Shown in pieces: positions 7,666-16,941 of a stretch of DNA of 64,000 nt. The notes beneath the pieces are model-generated. The model was not told where the DNA came from and made no database searches. It saw nothing but the letters and a program-made list of their open reading frames with translations. The translations under genes were made by a program, and so were the position numbers. The DNA is from Legionellales bacterium RIFCSPHIGHO2_12_FULL_37_14 (GTDB taxonomy: Bacteria; Pseudomonadota; Gammaproteobacteria; Legionellales; Legionellaceae). How positions within the stretch are numbered: position 1 is the stretch's first letter; the number at the start of each line of letters is the position of its first letter. The stretch spans positions 19,519 through 83,518 of the forward strand of contig MHBC01000006.1 of assembly GCA_001804735.1 (NCBI GenBank), written 5' to 3'.

Positions 7666-9498
7666 TTAGAATGGGTTTTTTAAATCAAGGCTTACCTTAA
7701 GATCAAACTGCGATAACTTAAGCTCTTTTTGGGTTAAGGTAATATCATGTTCATCCATTACATGATCGCCAAAGGTGTAAAATACTTCTTCTTCTCCATT
7801 GCATACCTTGGCATCATGTTCCGCAATTTTTGCCTTAATATTTGCGCTTTTATCCAAATAATCAAGCATAATTTTAGTACCAAATTTGTTTTTTAGCAGC
7901 TCTTGGGTTTTATGAGGAGAGAGTACAAGACCGGTTGCGTTATTCCCCCCAAACCCTTTGGAATTAATTAAAACCGCTAAATAATCTTCGCCTTTTTCGC
8001 CTGCTGAGTAATGATCCATTAGAATGTTTAAATGGCTGCGCCTTACATCATTAGCAATATGATCAATGGTACGAATACCAGGGATATAACCGTGGTGCCA
8101 AACGCCTAAGCTTGCCATAAGCTGATCACCTGCCGCTACTCCTATAGTGTGGCCAACATAGGCTTTTACAGCTGCAACAGGCCAACGCTTAATGTTAAAA
8201 ACCTGAGCGACATGATTTAAAAGCTGGCTTTCGGTAAGTCTATTTTGCGGAGTACCAGTGCCGTGTGCTTGGACATAAGTACGTTCTAAATCTTTTGCCC
8301 CTAAAATTGCTTTAGCTAAGGCCGTTGCTTTAGCAAATGTTATATAATTACCTACTCCAGGCTTTGAAATAGATTTTTTATTGCCGTCTGCATTAATAAA
8401 AACATCCGCAACCGATCCATAGATAGGCATGCCTAACTTTAAGGCAAGCTCATCTTCCATTAAAATCACAAATTGCGAACCTTCTGCCATGGTAAAGCCA
8501 GTATTCGAGGAAAATGGTCTACAGCTTCTTCTATGATCAAAATCTTCTAGAGAATCTAAAGCTTGCAAAGATTCATCACTTGCAAGCGCTCCCATTACAC
8601 TAAAACCTTCAATAATTTCAGGAACTAATGGCGCTTCGGCATTGCCTACTAAAGCTACTTTAGCGCGCTTTGTTTGAATATCGACTATTCCTTGCTTTAA
8701 GTTATATAAGAAGCTTGCGCAAGCTCCTACCTGCGTTCCTGTTTGCCCTACACTATTAATTACATAGCTATTAATAAAATCCGCAGGCATCTCGGCTAAA
8801 GATAAAGGCATCATTTTAGAATTTATTCTGTTACCCCTTAAAGGTTCACCTATTAAACCGCCTAATGAATTGGCATCAACTTGCGATAGTGCGCTACCTG
8901 CATATACTGAAACTTCATCAGGCGCGATATATTTTAATAATTGCACCCAAGGTAGTCCCATAGAAAATAAAGCATCTGAGGCACCATAAATTGTAAGAGA
9001 AAGACCGCGAGGATGATGATGGGAATTATATAAGATGCCAGGATCAAACCCCCGCGGGATTGTTCCTCCACAAGAAACTGTGCAGCCTGAATGGGCTTTT
9101 AACAAAACCTCGGCAGTTTTTCTAATATGAACTTTTACATGCTGATCATCAAAATCACTTACAATCCAAAAATGGGGGATTGCAGAAGGTAGTTTAGTTT
9201 TCCGGATTAAAAATTCAGTATCTCTTGGTAAAGTACCTTTAATATGTACAGGGACATTACTAGGATCAAAAGTTTCAATACGCCTTATAAGGGTCCCTGA
9301 TTTAATTTCTTCAATCAGCTCTTTTGTGACTCCATTACTAAGAGAAAGCTTCATCCTATGCGCTAAGTCAAGCCAAGTAGAACGCATTTCAGTAGGGGAA
9401 AGCTTTTCATGTACCATGCGTTTATAGCTATGAAAGCCTGAAGTTCGCCCTGCGGCATTCATGCCTCCTATACCTACTATTACTGGTAACGTCGCCAT
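7666..9498 (-). CDS. fabY: FabY-type beta-ketoacyl-ACP synthase
   Basis: The 610-residue protein is far longer than FabF or FabB (about 410) and begins MATLPVIVGIGGMNAAGRTS, like Pseudomonas FabY. The catalytic triad of the ketosynthase fold can be placed: Cys260 in QVGACASFLYN, His412 in VQAHGTGTPQN and His450 in VKAYVGHTIG. FabY condenses acetyl-CoA with malonyl-ACP and can start fatty-acid synthesis in place of FabH. About 190 extra N-terminal residues and an extra C-terminal tail (YTFGDHVMDEHDITL) match that family. The gene is monocistronic, divergent from fadL with about 90 bases between them. I am sure of the ketosynthase; the FabY name rests on remembered similarity. Confidence 0.82.
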   Translation of the reverse strand: MATLPVIVGIGGMNAAGRTSGFHSYKRMVHEKLSPTEMRSTWLDLAHRMKLSLSNGVTKELIEEIKSGTLIRRIETFDPSNVPVHIKGTLPRDTEFLIRKTKLPSAIPHFWIVSDFDDQHVKVHIRKTAEVLLKAHSGCTVSCGGTIPRGFDPGILYNSHHHPRGLSLTIYGASDALFSMGLPWVQLLKYIAPDEVSVYAGSALSQVDANSLGGLIGEPLRGNRINSKMMPLSLAEMPADFINSYVINSVGQTGTQVGACASFLYNLKQGIVDIQTKRAKVALVGNAEAPLVPEIIEGFSVMGALASDESLQALDSLEDFDHRRSCRPFSSNTGFTMAEGSQFVILMEDELALKLGMPIYGSVADVFINADGNKKSISKPGVGNYITFAKATALAKAILGAKDLERTYVQAHGTGTPQNRLTESQLLNHVAQVFNIKRWPVAAVKAYVGHTIGVAAGDQLMASLGVWHHGYIPGIRTIDHIANDVRRSHLNILMDHYSAGEKGEDYLAVLINSKGFGGNNATGLVLSPHKTQELLKNKFGTKIMLDYLDKSANIKAKIAEHDAKVCNGEEEVFYTFGDHVMDEHDITLTQKELKLSQFDLKVSLDLKNPF

Positions 9499-9589
9499 AT
9501 TAACCTTCTTCTTAAAAAATTATGGCGCTATATTACCACAACTCGATTTGGGGTATATTATGCAGCTAAAAAAATAATAGGTTCATAAG

Positions 9590-11014
9590 GTGGCTACTAT
9601 ATACTTGCCTTTATTGCGTTTCTTTGCGCTTATTTTTCTTGGTATATTTGAGTCATCAGTTTTTGCTGCTGGATTTTCGCTTTATGGGGAAGGCAATGGA
9701 TCTGCTGTGGGTAATTTTGCCGCCGGAATTGCTGCTGAATATAACGACGCATCTGTTGGCTGGTATAACCCAGCAGGCCTTGCTTTTTTACATAAGAGCC
9801 AAGCAGTCCTTGGTGGGGTTGGTGTAATTCCATATGTAAATTTAGCAGGCAATGCCAGGTTTACTACCGTACTTCCCCAACTTCCTGACTCACCACCTTT
9901 TTATTACAGCCAAAATTTTCATAATTTAAAAGGAGCCGATCACGCTGGCATACCATCTTTTCATTTTGCCTACCCTTTAGGGCCTAATACTACAGCAGGG
10001 ATAAGCGTAGTTTCGCCTTATGGTCTTGCCACAAGCTGGGATGCTGAGTCTGCTTTAAGATATGCTGCAACTTATACTAAGCTAATCACAATCGATATAG
10101 CTCCTGAAATAGGCGGCAGGTTAACTGATTTTTTAACAGGGGGAATAGGTTTAGATCTAGAAGAAGCTACCGTTACCTTTAACCAAGTTTTAGGCGCCCC
10201 TGCTATTTTAAATGAATTTGGGGATAACGTTGTACCCTCAACCCTAGACTCTACTAGCTCTAATGTTGGTGATTCTTTCAGCGTGGGTTTTCATGCAGGC
10301 TTACTTTTACATCTTTGGCAAAATCACTCCCGCATTGGCGTTAATTATCAATCAGCAATTCAGCATAGGTTTTATGGAAATAGTACCTTAAAAGGTCGGC
10401 TTGCCGATCCTAATCTTAATGTATTTGACCCTTTAGTATCAAATCCTAATACTGTATTCGCAAATGAAACTTTACAATCCAATGGAATTTCTTTACCAAG
10501 CGTAACAACTTTAAGCATATATCAAGACATTACCCCGCGTTTGGCTTTATTAGGATCTGTTGTTTATACAGGCTGGGGGACAATTCAAGACATTAATCTA
10601 TTAAACGTAGCCGCCCTAACAGTTGATGATACAGGTCAAGCCATTCAAGCTAATGTTAATATTATTAATCAAGATAATTTCCATGACGTCTGGCGTTTTG
10701 CTTTAGGCGCCAACATAATTGTTAATGATAAATTTTTAATGCGCTTAGGGGGAGGTTTTGATGAAACCCCAACTATCCTGGCAGAGCGTGATGTCCGCCT
10801 GCCTGACGCAAACCGCTATGCGCTTGCAATAGGTGGCCATTATCAACTCAATCGTGCTTTTGGGGTAGATTTTGGCTATAGTCGCATTTTTATGAATGAA
10901 ATTATCATTAATAAACTGCAGATCCTCGACGCCACTAACCAAATACAAACAATAGCGACCGGCAAGGCCCATGCCAATCTCTTAGGCGCCCAAGCAGTAT
11001 GGACTTTGGATTGA
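9590..11014 (+). CDS. fadL: FadL-family outer-membrane fatty-acid / hydrophobic-compound porin
   Basis: A signal peptide ends near SSVFA (residues about 1-26) and the mature part starts AGFSLYGEGNGSAVGNFAAG, followed by NDASVGWYNPAGL, the FadL N-terminal hatch signature (NPAGL). The 474-residue length and the alternating beta-strand pattern with C-terminal aromatic strand fit a 14-stranded outer-membrane barrel. FadL proteins let long-chain fatty acids or other hydrophobic molecules across the outer membrane. The only in-frame start near the signal peptide is GTG at 9590, with a weak upstream AAGG. It is divergent from fabY, and with fadI/fadJ forms a local lipid-use neighbourhood. Confidence 0.85.
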   Translation: MATIYLPLLRFFALIFLGIFESSVFAAGFSLYGEGNGSAVGNFAAGIAAEYNDASVGWYNPAGLAFLHKSQAVLGGVGVIPYVNLAGNARFTTVLPQLPDSPPFYYSQNFHNLKGADHAGIPSFHFAYPLGPNTTAGISVVSPYGLATSWDAESALRYAATYTKLITIDIAPEIGGRLTDFLTGGIGLDLEEATVTFNQVLGAPAILNEFGDNVVPSTLDSTSSNVGDSFSVGFHAGLLLHLWQNHSRIGVNYQSAIQHRFYGNSTLKGRLADPNLNVFDPLVSNPNTVFANETLQSNGISLPSVTTLSIYQDITPRLALLGSVVYTGWGTIQDINLLNVAALTVDDTGQAIQANVNIINQDNFHDVWRFALGANIIVNDKFLMRLGGGFDETPTILAERDVRLPDANRYALAIGGHYQLNRAFGVDFGYSRIFMNEIIINKLQILDATNQIQTIATGKAHANLLGAQAVWTLD

Positions 11015-11071
11015 TTTTTTTATCACTTTTGCTGTACAATATAATTATAAATATAGCAATTGAGGTTCTTT

Positions 11072-12358
11072 ATGACAAAACCCACTGAAAAGCCTGTAAA
11101 GCCTGAAAAACTTGAAAGACAACCAGATACAACCACAAACAAGGACCACTGCCTTTTGCAAACTGGCAAAAAAAATGCCGAAAAAGTTACTACTAATATT
11201 ACTCAAGAGGATATAACTAAATTTGGCCTTAAAGACTCTCAGCAGGTTTTTGAATTTTTTAGAACACAAGGTGGTGTACAGCTAATGGGCATCATCAAAA
11301 AAAACGAAGCTATCAAGGAATATATTCAAGAAATCAGCGCCATGGAAGAAACTGAGCGCAAAAATCTGTTAATCTCAGTGCTTGCCGCAGCATATTACCG
11401 CAATGCGGAAGCCGCTGAAGAGAGAAAAGAACTTCAAGACAACCAAGAAATGGTTAATAGAGAAAAATTAGATGATCGTTATGAACATATAGACCAGCCA
11501 CAAGCAGATTTAACACCTGAAGAAGAGTTAAAAGATGACAGAGACTATGCTTTTGCCGAAGAAGAGAGCGGTTACGTTCAATTTGAACTAGCTAACCTAG
11601 ATGATATAGAAAAAGCATTGGCGGAATTTGAGGCTAAGTTAAATGAATTCGCAGAACTGCTTAAAGTTGAAATGGAAAAGGCTAAAGAAAACACCCTAAA
11701 AGCTAATCCTAAAGCAAGTGACGATGAAATAGAAAAAGCAAGGAATAAGGCGTATCAAGAGTTAATAACCCAAAAATTCTCTACTGAATTAACACAACTT
11801 GACCAAGAGGTAGAACAAACTAGCGAAGCTAAAACAACCACCCCAGGCAATGCGCCAAAAGGTATGCCAAAACCTCAAAATGAACGGCAAAGAGAAGATT
11901 TTGCGAGAATGAGACAGAACTTTGCTCAACAGATGGTGCAAAGAGTAAATCAAGTGGCACAAGTAGGACACGAACCAACTAAGGATAGAGCTAATCAGGC
12001 AAACCTGGATACTAACCGCGCTGAGCATACGAGATCAGGTATAATTGCAACTAACACTCAAGCAAGAAAAAGCTACGAGACAGCAGTTCCTGTTACAAAA
12101 AATCCAACAGATCTTCTTAAAGACACGTTAAGTAAAAGAAGAGATGAACTTAGTTCTAGAAAAGATCAGCTGGATGAGCAAATAAGAAATTATCAAATCA
12201 AAACTGCAGCTAGGCAGCAGCGTGAAATGGCGCAACATTTAAGAGGTCAAGCTCCTCAACCTCAAGCTAAAGATAAAGCACCTGAAAAAAAGGCGAATAC
12301 CCCAACCCCTTTACCAACAACCCCTTTACCAACAACCCCAAACCTAAAGAATAAATAG
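11072..12358 (+). CDS. Long hydrophilic coiled-coil protein, unknown; possible secreted protein
   Basis: I choose the ATG at 11072 because TGAGG lies seven bases before it; 428 residues result. I recognise no domain. The protein is very charged, with a Lys/Glu/Thr-rich first 40 residues, a helical block at about 60-130, an acidic helix at 170-240 (DIEKALAEFEAKLNEFAELL), a Gln/Asn-rich stretch, a basic heptad-like helix near 355-385 and a proline-rich tail with a repeated PLPTTPLPTTP. There is no signal peptide or membrane segment. Composition resembles candidate type IV effectors of intracellular Legionellales, but that is an inference from style only. A GTTGGGCC palindrome lies right after the stop. 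Confidence 0.7.
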   Translation: MTKPTEKPVKPEKLERQPDTTTNKDHCLLQTGKKNAEKVTTNITQEDITKFGLKDSQQVFEFFRTQGGVQLMGIIKKNEAIKEYIQEISAMEETERKNLLISVLAAAYYRNAEAAEERKELQDNQEMVNREKLDDRYEHIDQPQADLTPEEELKDDRDYAFAEEESGYVQFELANLDDIEKALAEFEAKLNEFAELLKVEMEKAKENTLKANPKASDDEIEKARNKAYQELITQKFSTELTQLDQEVEQTSEAKTTTPGNAPKGMPKPQNERQREDFARMRQNFAQQMVQRVNQVAQVGHEPTKDRANQANLDTNRAEHTRSGIIATNTQARKSYETAVPVTKNPTDLLKDTLSKRRDELSSRKDQLDEQIRNYQIKTAARQQREMAQHLRGQAPQPQAKDKAPEKKANTPTPLPTTPLPTTPNLKNK

Positions 12359-12365
12359 TATTTTG

Positions 12366-12396
12366 CTTTTTGTTGGGCCTTGGCCCAACAAAAAAA
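12366..12396. terminator. Palindromic hairpin with flanking T and A runs (GTTGGGCC family)
   Basis: GTTGGGCC TT GGCCCAAC spans 12372-12389, flanked by TTTTT on the left and AAAAAAA on the right, so it can act as a terminator in either direction. It is the same core as the palindromes at 18310-18327 and 55559-55576. Confidence 0.6.
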
Positions 12397-12462
12397 TCCA
12401 TTGCTGCAAATAAGGTCTATACTTATATCCATATGATAAAAAAATCATTAATGGAATAAACA

Positions 12463-14688
12463 GTGGGCCAAAACTTGTTTTATCAACTAGGGATGTGGAT
12501 TAATAAGCATGCTAAGCTAGTAATTTTAGCGTGGCTTATCGCATTTATAGCAAGCTTACCTTTTATCCCTAAAATTTTAACGCCTTTTCAATCTACAGGA
12601 TTTGTCGCAGAAGGATCTGAGAGCGCTATTACCGATGATTTTTTACAAAAAAAACTGCCCTATTACACAAATCGCTTTATTGCTCTTTACCACAGCAATA
12701 CCTTACGGGCTAATGAAGATCTTTATCTTGATAAGATAAAACAATCTTTACGTGGGTTAAGACACTTTTCTTTAGAGCACAAAATTATTTATCCCGACAA
12801 AAATAATGGGCAAATTTCCAAGGATAACCACGCAGCTTATGCGCTAATTCTTATTAAGGACAATGACAGTATAAGTGATGAATTACTGAATAGAATGCAA
12901 CATCTAATTAAAACACCTAAAAATATGAATATGTATTTAGGTGGTAAAGCTTTATTTTTACAAAATGTTAATGAGCAAACGCAAACCGACTTACACAAAG
13001 CTGACATTATTGCAGCCCCTGCTTCAATAATAACTTTGATATTAGTTTTTGGAACTTTAGTTGCTGCTTTATTACCTATTGTTTTAGGTGGCGGCGCTGC
13101 TGTTATTATTTTAGTAATATTGTTTGCATTTGGGAATTTATTTTCTTTGTCTATATTTACCTTAAATATTGCCTTATTGCTAGGACTATGCCTTAGCTTA
13201 GATTACTCCTTATTTATTGTGTACCGCTTTCGTGAAGAGCTACGTCAACATAATGTTGCAAATGCAATTGCAATTTCCTTAAGTACAGCTGGAAGATCGG
13301 TATTTTTTAGTGGGCTTGCTGTCCTAGCAAGCTTAAGCGCGCTACTTTTTTTCTCTATTAATATTTTATTTTCTATGAGCATAGGCGGCTTAGTTGCAGT
13401 CATTATTTCTGTTGCGGCGGCGCTTACCATTTTGCCGGCTGTACTTTCCATCTTAAATTATCGCATTAACTTTCTACCTATTGGATTTTTTAATCCTAAG
13501 AATAAAAACTCTGTTAGTTCTCAAGCATGGATGATTTGGCATAAAATTGCTTACGTTGTAGTTAAAAGACCTTTATTATTTTTCTTTACAGTAATTGTTA
13601 TTCTCTTGTTTCTTGGATACCCCCTCTTGCATGTGCGCTTAGGAGTTGCAGATACACGTATTTTACCCCAGCAAAGTTCTAGCTATCAATTTTTCAATGA
13701 GTATAGACATAAATTTAATGAAAATGAGCTATCTCCTATCTTTTTGGTGGTACGATCTAAAAAGCACGATATTTTATCTCCTAGCTCAATTAAAAAGCTT
13801 TATCACTTCACTAAAAGCCTTAAAAAAAATCATTTAATAAAAAGCGTAGAAAGTATTGTAACAACTACCCCGCAACTTTACCTTGCTCAATATCAAACTT
13901 TGTATAGCATGTCACGTAGCTCGCTTACAAAAGACATGCAACAACTACTAGATGTAACAACGGCAGATAAATTTACGGTCATTACGGTTGTTAGCCTGTA
14001 TGATAATGATTCTCCTAAAACTAAAGCTTTAGTAGCTCAATTACGCAAAATGCACCCTCCCAAAGGTTTAACCGTTAGTTTAACTGGCGAGCCCGTAAAC
14101 AATATTGACGTATTACATAGCATCTCACATGCATTTTTGTATGCGGTTATTTGGATTATGTTGCTGACTTATTTTATCTTACTATTCCTCTTACGCTCAT
14201 TATTCTTACCTTTTAAAGCCATAATTGTGAATATGCTCAGTCTTTGCGTTAGTTATGGATTATTAGTATTTGTTTTTCAAGATGGGCACTTACAAAACTT
14301 CTTAGATTTTAATGTGCAACCTTCTTTAGATATAAGCTTACTGGTAATAATATTTTGTGCGCTTTTTGGTTTTTCCATGGATTATGAAGTATTTTTACTT
14401 ACCAGGATTAAAGAATGCTTTGAATTAGGTCATAACAACAAAAAAAGCATTATTTTTGGAATTGAAAAAAGCTGTCGCATTATTACTAGCGCGGCGTTAA
14501 TTGTTATAGTTTTATGCGGATCTTTTATGAGCGCTGATGTATTAATGGTAAAAGAATTTGGCCTAGGGATTGCGGTTGCAATATTTGTTGATGCATTTAT
14601 TATCAGATCATTATTAGTGCCGGCAATAATGGTACTTTTAAGAGATTGGAACTGGTATTTACCTATGTGGATGAAGAAGATTTTATAA
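12463..14688 (+). CDS. MMPL/RND-superfamily membrane transporter
   Basis: The 741-residue protein has one membrane helix at residues about 15-35, a periplasmic domain to about 180, a block of five to six helices (about 185-330), a helix at 365-390, a second periplasmic domain, and a last helix block (about 545-735). This duplicated layout is the MMPL fold. The fourth-helix acidic motif appears twice, as LDYSLFIVYRFREE and MDYEVFLLTRIKE, the proton-relay DY motif of MmpL proteins. Substrates in the family are lipids, hopanoids or drugs; here it is unknown. The start is GTG at 12463. The stop overlaps the stop of the convergent beta-barrel gene by six bases. No partner membrane-fusion protein is adjacent. 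Confidence 0.85.
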   Translation: MGQNLFYQLGMWINKHAKLVILAWLIAFIASLPFIPKILTPFQSTGFVAEGSESAITDDFLQKKLPYYTNRFIALYHSNTLRANEDLYLDKIKQSLRGLRHFSLEHKIIYPDKNNGQISKDNHAAYALILIKDNDSISDELLNRMQHLIKTPKNMNMYLGGKALFLQNVNEQTQTDLHKADIIAAPASIITLILVFGTLVAALLPIVLGGGAAVIILVILFAFGNLFSLSIFTLNIALLLGLCLSLDYSLFIVYRFREELRQHNVANAIAISLSTAGRSVFFSGLAVLASLSALLFFSINILFSMSIGGLVAVIISVAAALTILPAVLSILNYRINFLPIGFFNPKNKNSVSSQAWMIWHKIAYVVVKRPLLFFFTVIVILLFLGYPLLHVRLGVADTRILPQQSSSYQFFNEYRHKFNENELSPIFLVVRSKKHDILSPSSIKKLYHFTKSLKKNHLIKSVESIVTTTPQLYLAQYQTLYSMSRSSLTKDMQQLLDVTTADKFTVITVVSLYDNDSPKTKALVAQLRKMHPPKGLTVSLTGEPVNNIDVLHSISHAFLYAVIWIMLLTYFILLFLLRSLFLPFKAIIVNMLSLCVSYGLLVFVFQDGHLQNFLDFNVQPSLDISLLVIIFCALFGFSMDYEVFLLTRIKECFELGHNNKKSIIFGIEKSCRIITSAALIVIVLCGSFMSADVLMVKEFGLGIAVAIFVDAFIIRSLLVPAIMVLLRDWNWYLPMWMKKIL

Positions 14689-15372
14689 TCTTGCGCCAAA
14701 ACAATATGCAAGCCTTGCGGTTACTGAATACAAAAACGGAAAATAATTATCTGCAGGGTTTAACCGTGACTCTCCAAAACCTGCTGTGTAATTTCCCACT
14801 ACTTCAAGCATTATTCTATCGGTAAATCTATAATTAGCCCCAGCCCCAAAAGTAGGGCTAACCCTCGATTCAGACAACAACATATCATCACGAAAAACAT
14901 CAGCAACACCAGCACTTGAGTATAACCGCAAGCTAGTATGTGGAATTGTTAACAAAACCTTGCCAATAAAGCTCGCTGTTTGGGTACGAGTAGTAAATAC
15001 TGTTTGGTTGTTATTATTAAAGCTGAAGATACTCATTTCATCGAATGTAACCGTGGCATCAGGATAACTCATGTAACTTGCTTCAACTGCAAAAGTAGGT
15101 AAAAACTCATAGCCGGCATAAAAACCCCAAGCAAAGCCGCCTTCTACTGCCTTAATGGGGGTTGATATACTAAGGGCAATGTTAATGTTTTGTTCAGCAG
15201 GTACAAGCCCTTGCCAAGTTGTCGATCCATATCCACCTAATGCTCCTACGTAAAAAGGATGATGATAAATTGAAAAATCATCTTGTAGTTGTGAGGCAGC
15301 AAAAGCACTGGAAGACAACAATAAACAAAATAATAACCATATTCTAAACAAGAAAACTATCCTTCTATTCAC
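14683..15372 (-). CDS. Small outer-membrane beta-barrel protein (OmpA/Opa-like)
   Basis: A 229-residue protein with a signal peptide ending at SSAFA (about residue 25). The mature part begins with a Gly/aromatic strand pattern (HPFYVGALGGYGSTTWQG) and has FAWGFYAGYEFLPTFAVEASYM, TSLRLYSSAGVADVF and a final strand TARLAYCFGARL, the alternating pattern of an eight-stranded barrel. No OmpA peptidoglycan-binding domain follows. The start overlaps the end of the Cys-rich gene upstream by eight bases, so the two are co-translated. Function is unknown; small barrels of this type are common surface proteins. Confidence 0.75.
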   Translation of the reverse strand: MNRRIVFLFRIWLLFCLLLSSSAFAASQLQDDFSIYHHPFYVGALGGYGSTTWQGLVPAEQNINIALSISTPIKAVEGGFAWGFYAGYEFLPTFAVEASYMSYPDATVTFDEMSIFSFNNNNQTVFTTRTQTASFIGKVLLTIPHTSLRLYSSAGVADVFRDDMLLSESRVSPTFGAGANYRFTDRIMLEVVGNYTAGFGESRLNPADNYFPFLYSVTARLAYCFGARL

Positions 15373-15703
15373 AAGGAAGTTTAGTTGAACTACAAGCCCT
15401 GCCTAATGAATCTTCCCCACCAACTAAATAACAGCGCCAATTATCAATACAATCTTGTTTACTTGTGTAATGTTGAAATTCGCAGGCTCTTTCTAAAGAT
15501 TTAAACATAATTATCATACGCTCATATAAAATATGCATGTCTTGACATAAAGATTCTGGCAAACCAGATGCAGTACAATGACAAACCGCAGCTTTTTTAA
15601 AAGATGGACAAAAATTAACGTCATCTACGGGCAAAGCATTAGGACAAGCAAAGGCAGCAAAACTAGAAATAAAAATAGAAACACCCAATATTTTTCTTAT
15701 CAT
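15365..15703 (-). CDS. Cysteine-rich exported protein, unknown
   Basis: The 112-residue protein starts with a signal peptide (MIRKILGVSIFISSFAAFA). The mature part has ten cysteines, including CHC and several spaced C-x(8-12)-C pairs, which suggests a small periplasmic or surface protein held by disulfides. I do not recognise the family. It is the first gene of a two-gene unit with the beta-barrel gene, overlapping by eight bases, so the products may act together in the outer membrane. Confidence 0.65.
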   Translation of the reverse strand: MIRKILGVSIFISSFAAFACPNALPVDDVNFCPSFKKAAVCHCTASGLPESLCQDMHILYERMIIMFKSLERACEFQHYTSKQDCIDNWRCYLVGGEDSLGRACSSTKLPCE

Positions 15704-15843
15704 TCGAAGATCCTTTTGAAATTTTATAAGTAAATTGCAGGAAGACTATAACAAAAAACAAAATGGCCTGTAAAACTAATGTTGATCAAATAATTCAAAT
15801 CATGTATTGATAGGCATACATTAATTACAGGAGGTTACTTTTT

Positions 15844-16890
15844 ATGCTGGAACTTAAGGCAAATTCACCCCTATACCGCTTATCTACTATGTGCAACGCT
15901 TTCAAAACCATATATAAACTCTCTCCTAAAGAGGTTGATGATTTTATTAGTGCCTATGATATTTTCGCTTGTGACTGGGTTGATGGTAAGGCAGTAAAAG
16001 ATGCCGAAAATGTCTCTTACTCATTAGTTAAAGAAAACGTAATAACTTGGTATAGCCTCCTTAATCATTTATGCGCCTTAGGGCAAGTCGAAAAAATGTA
16101 TATTCCTCCTACCATGGACTTAAATGCGAGCTTAATAGATAACCAAATCATGATAGAGCAAAGGTTTGCAAGAGAATTAGGTATGAAAAAAGACGACCAA
16201 GTCTTCGAGCTTGGCTGTGGTAGAGGTAGAGTAACAGCGCAGCTTGCTAGCTTTACAGGAGCTAATATTAACGCCATCAATATAGACCAAAGCCAATTAG
16301 ACAACGCTGTAGATTTTGCGCAAAAAACTGGCTTGGCAGAAAAATGTAAGTTTATGAATAGAGATCTAAACGATATTCCATTTCCTTTTAAGAACGATCA
16401 TTTTGACTGCATATATGAGATTCAAGCTTTATCCTACGCACGTAGTCCCCAAAAATTATTTCACGAGTTAGCGCGAATTTTAAAACCAGGTGGCAGAATC
16501 TCGTTAGTTGAATGGGTACATTTAGAAAATTATGATCCTAAAAATAATCATCATGCTAATTTAATGAGGAAAATAAAAGAAATCACTGGCGCAATTGGCA
16601 CCCCAAGCCCTGCTGATTATGAAAAATATCTTAACGAAGCGGGTTTTGACGTATTGATTAGCGAGGATCCTAGTATAAATAAATCCCAAGAACCGGTAAT
16701 ACGTAAGGCCAGTAGCTTTTATGACAAATCACTCCCATTTATTAAATTTCTCACCAAAATTAAAATTCTCCCTAAACATATTCCTATTTTGCTGGAAAGA
16801 CTTAGCCGCTACACCGATGAACTCTGCGAGGCTGATAGGCTAGGCCTTGTTGCTATGAGCTATCATATTATTGCCCAAAAACGTAGCTAA
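15844..16890 (+). CDS. SAM-dependent methyltransferase resembling sterol C24-methyltransferase (Erg6/SMT)
   Basis: The 348-residue protein has a class I methyltransferase core: motif I VFELGCGRGRVTAQLA near residue 122, the acidic motif INAINIDQSQLDNA, post-I and motif IV HFDCIYEIQALSYARSP, and motif V ILKPGGRISLVEW. The order ELGCGRG, IDQSQLDNA, YEIQALSYA, PGGR is the pattern of Erg6-type sterol methyltransferases, and the C-terminal part (SLPFIKFLTKIKILP to VAMSYHIIAQK) matches the position of the SMT C-terminal domain. It could add a methyl to a sterol or another prenyl lipid. AGGAGG precedes the ATG. Legionellales such as Coxiella carry other sterol-acting enzymes of eukaryotic type; the sterol role here is an inference. 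Confidence 0.78.
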   Translation: MLELKANSPLYRLSTMCNAFKTIYKLSPKEVDDFISAYDIFACDWVDGKAVKDAENVSYSLVKENVITWYSLLNHLCALGQVEKMYIPPTMDLNASLIDNQIMIEQRFARELGMKKDDQVFELGCGRGRVTAQLASFTGANINAINIDQSQLDNAVDFAQKTGLAEKCKFMNRDLNDIPFPFKNDHFDCIYEIQALSYARSPQKLFHELARILKPGGRISLVEWVHLENYDPKNNHHANLMRKIKEITGAIGTPSPADYEKYLNEAGFDVLISEDPSINKSQEPVIRKASSFYDKSLPFIKFLTKIKILPKHIPILLERLSRYTDELCEADRLGLVAMSYHIIAQKRS

Positions 16891-16941
16891 AAAGCAAATA
16901 ATTTGATACATTACGGTATTATTTATCAGGAGGAATTAACC

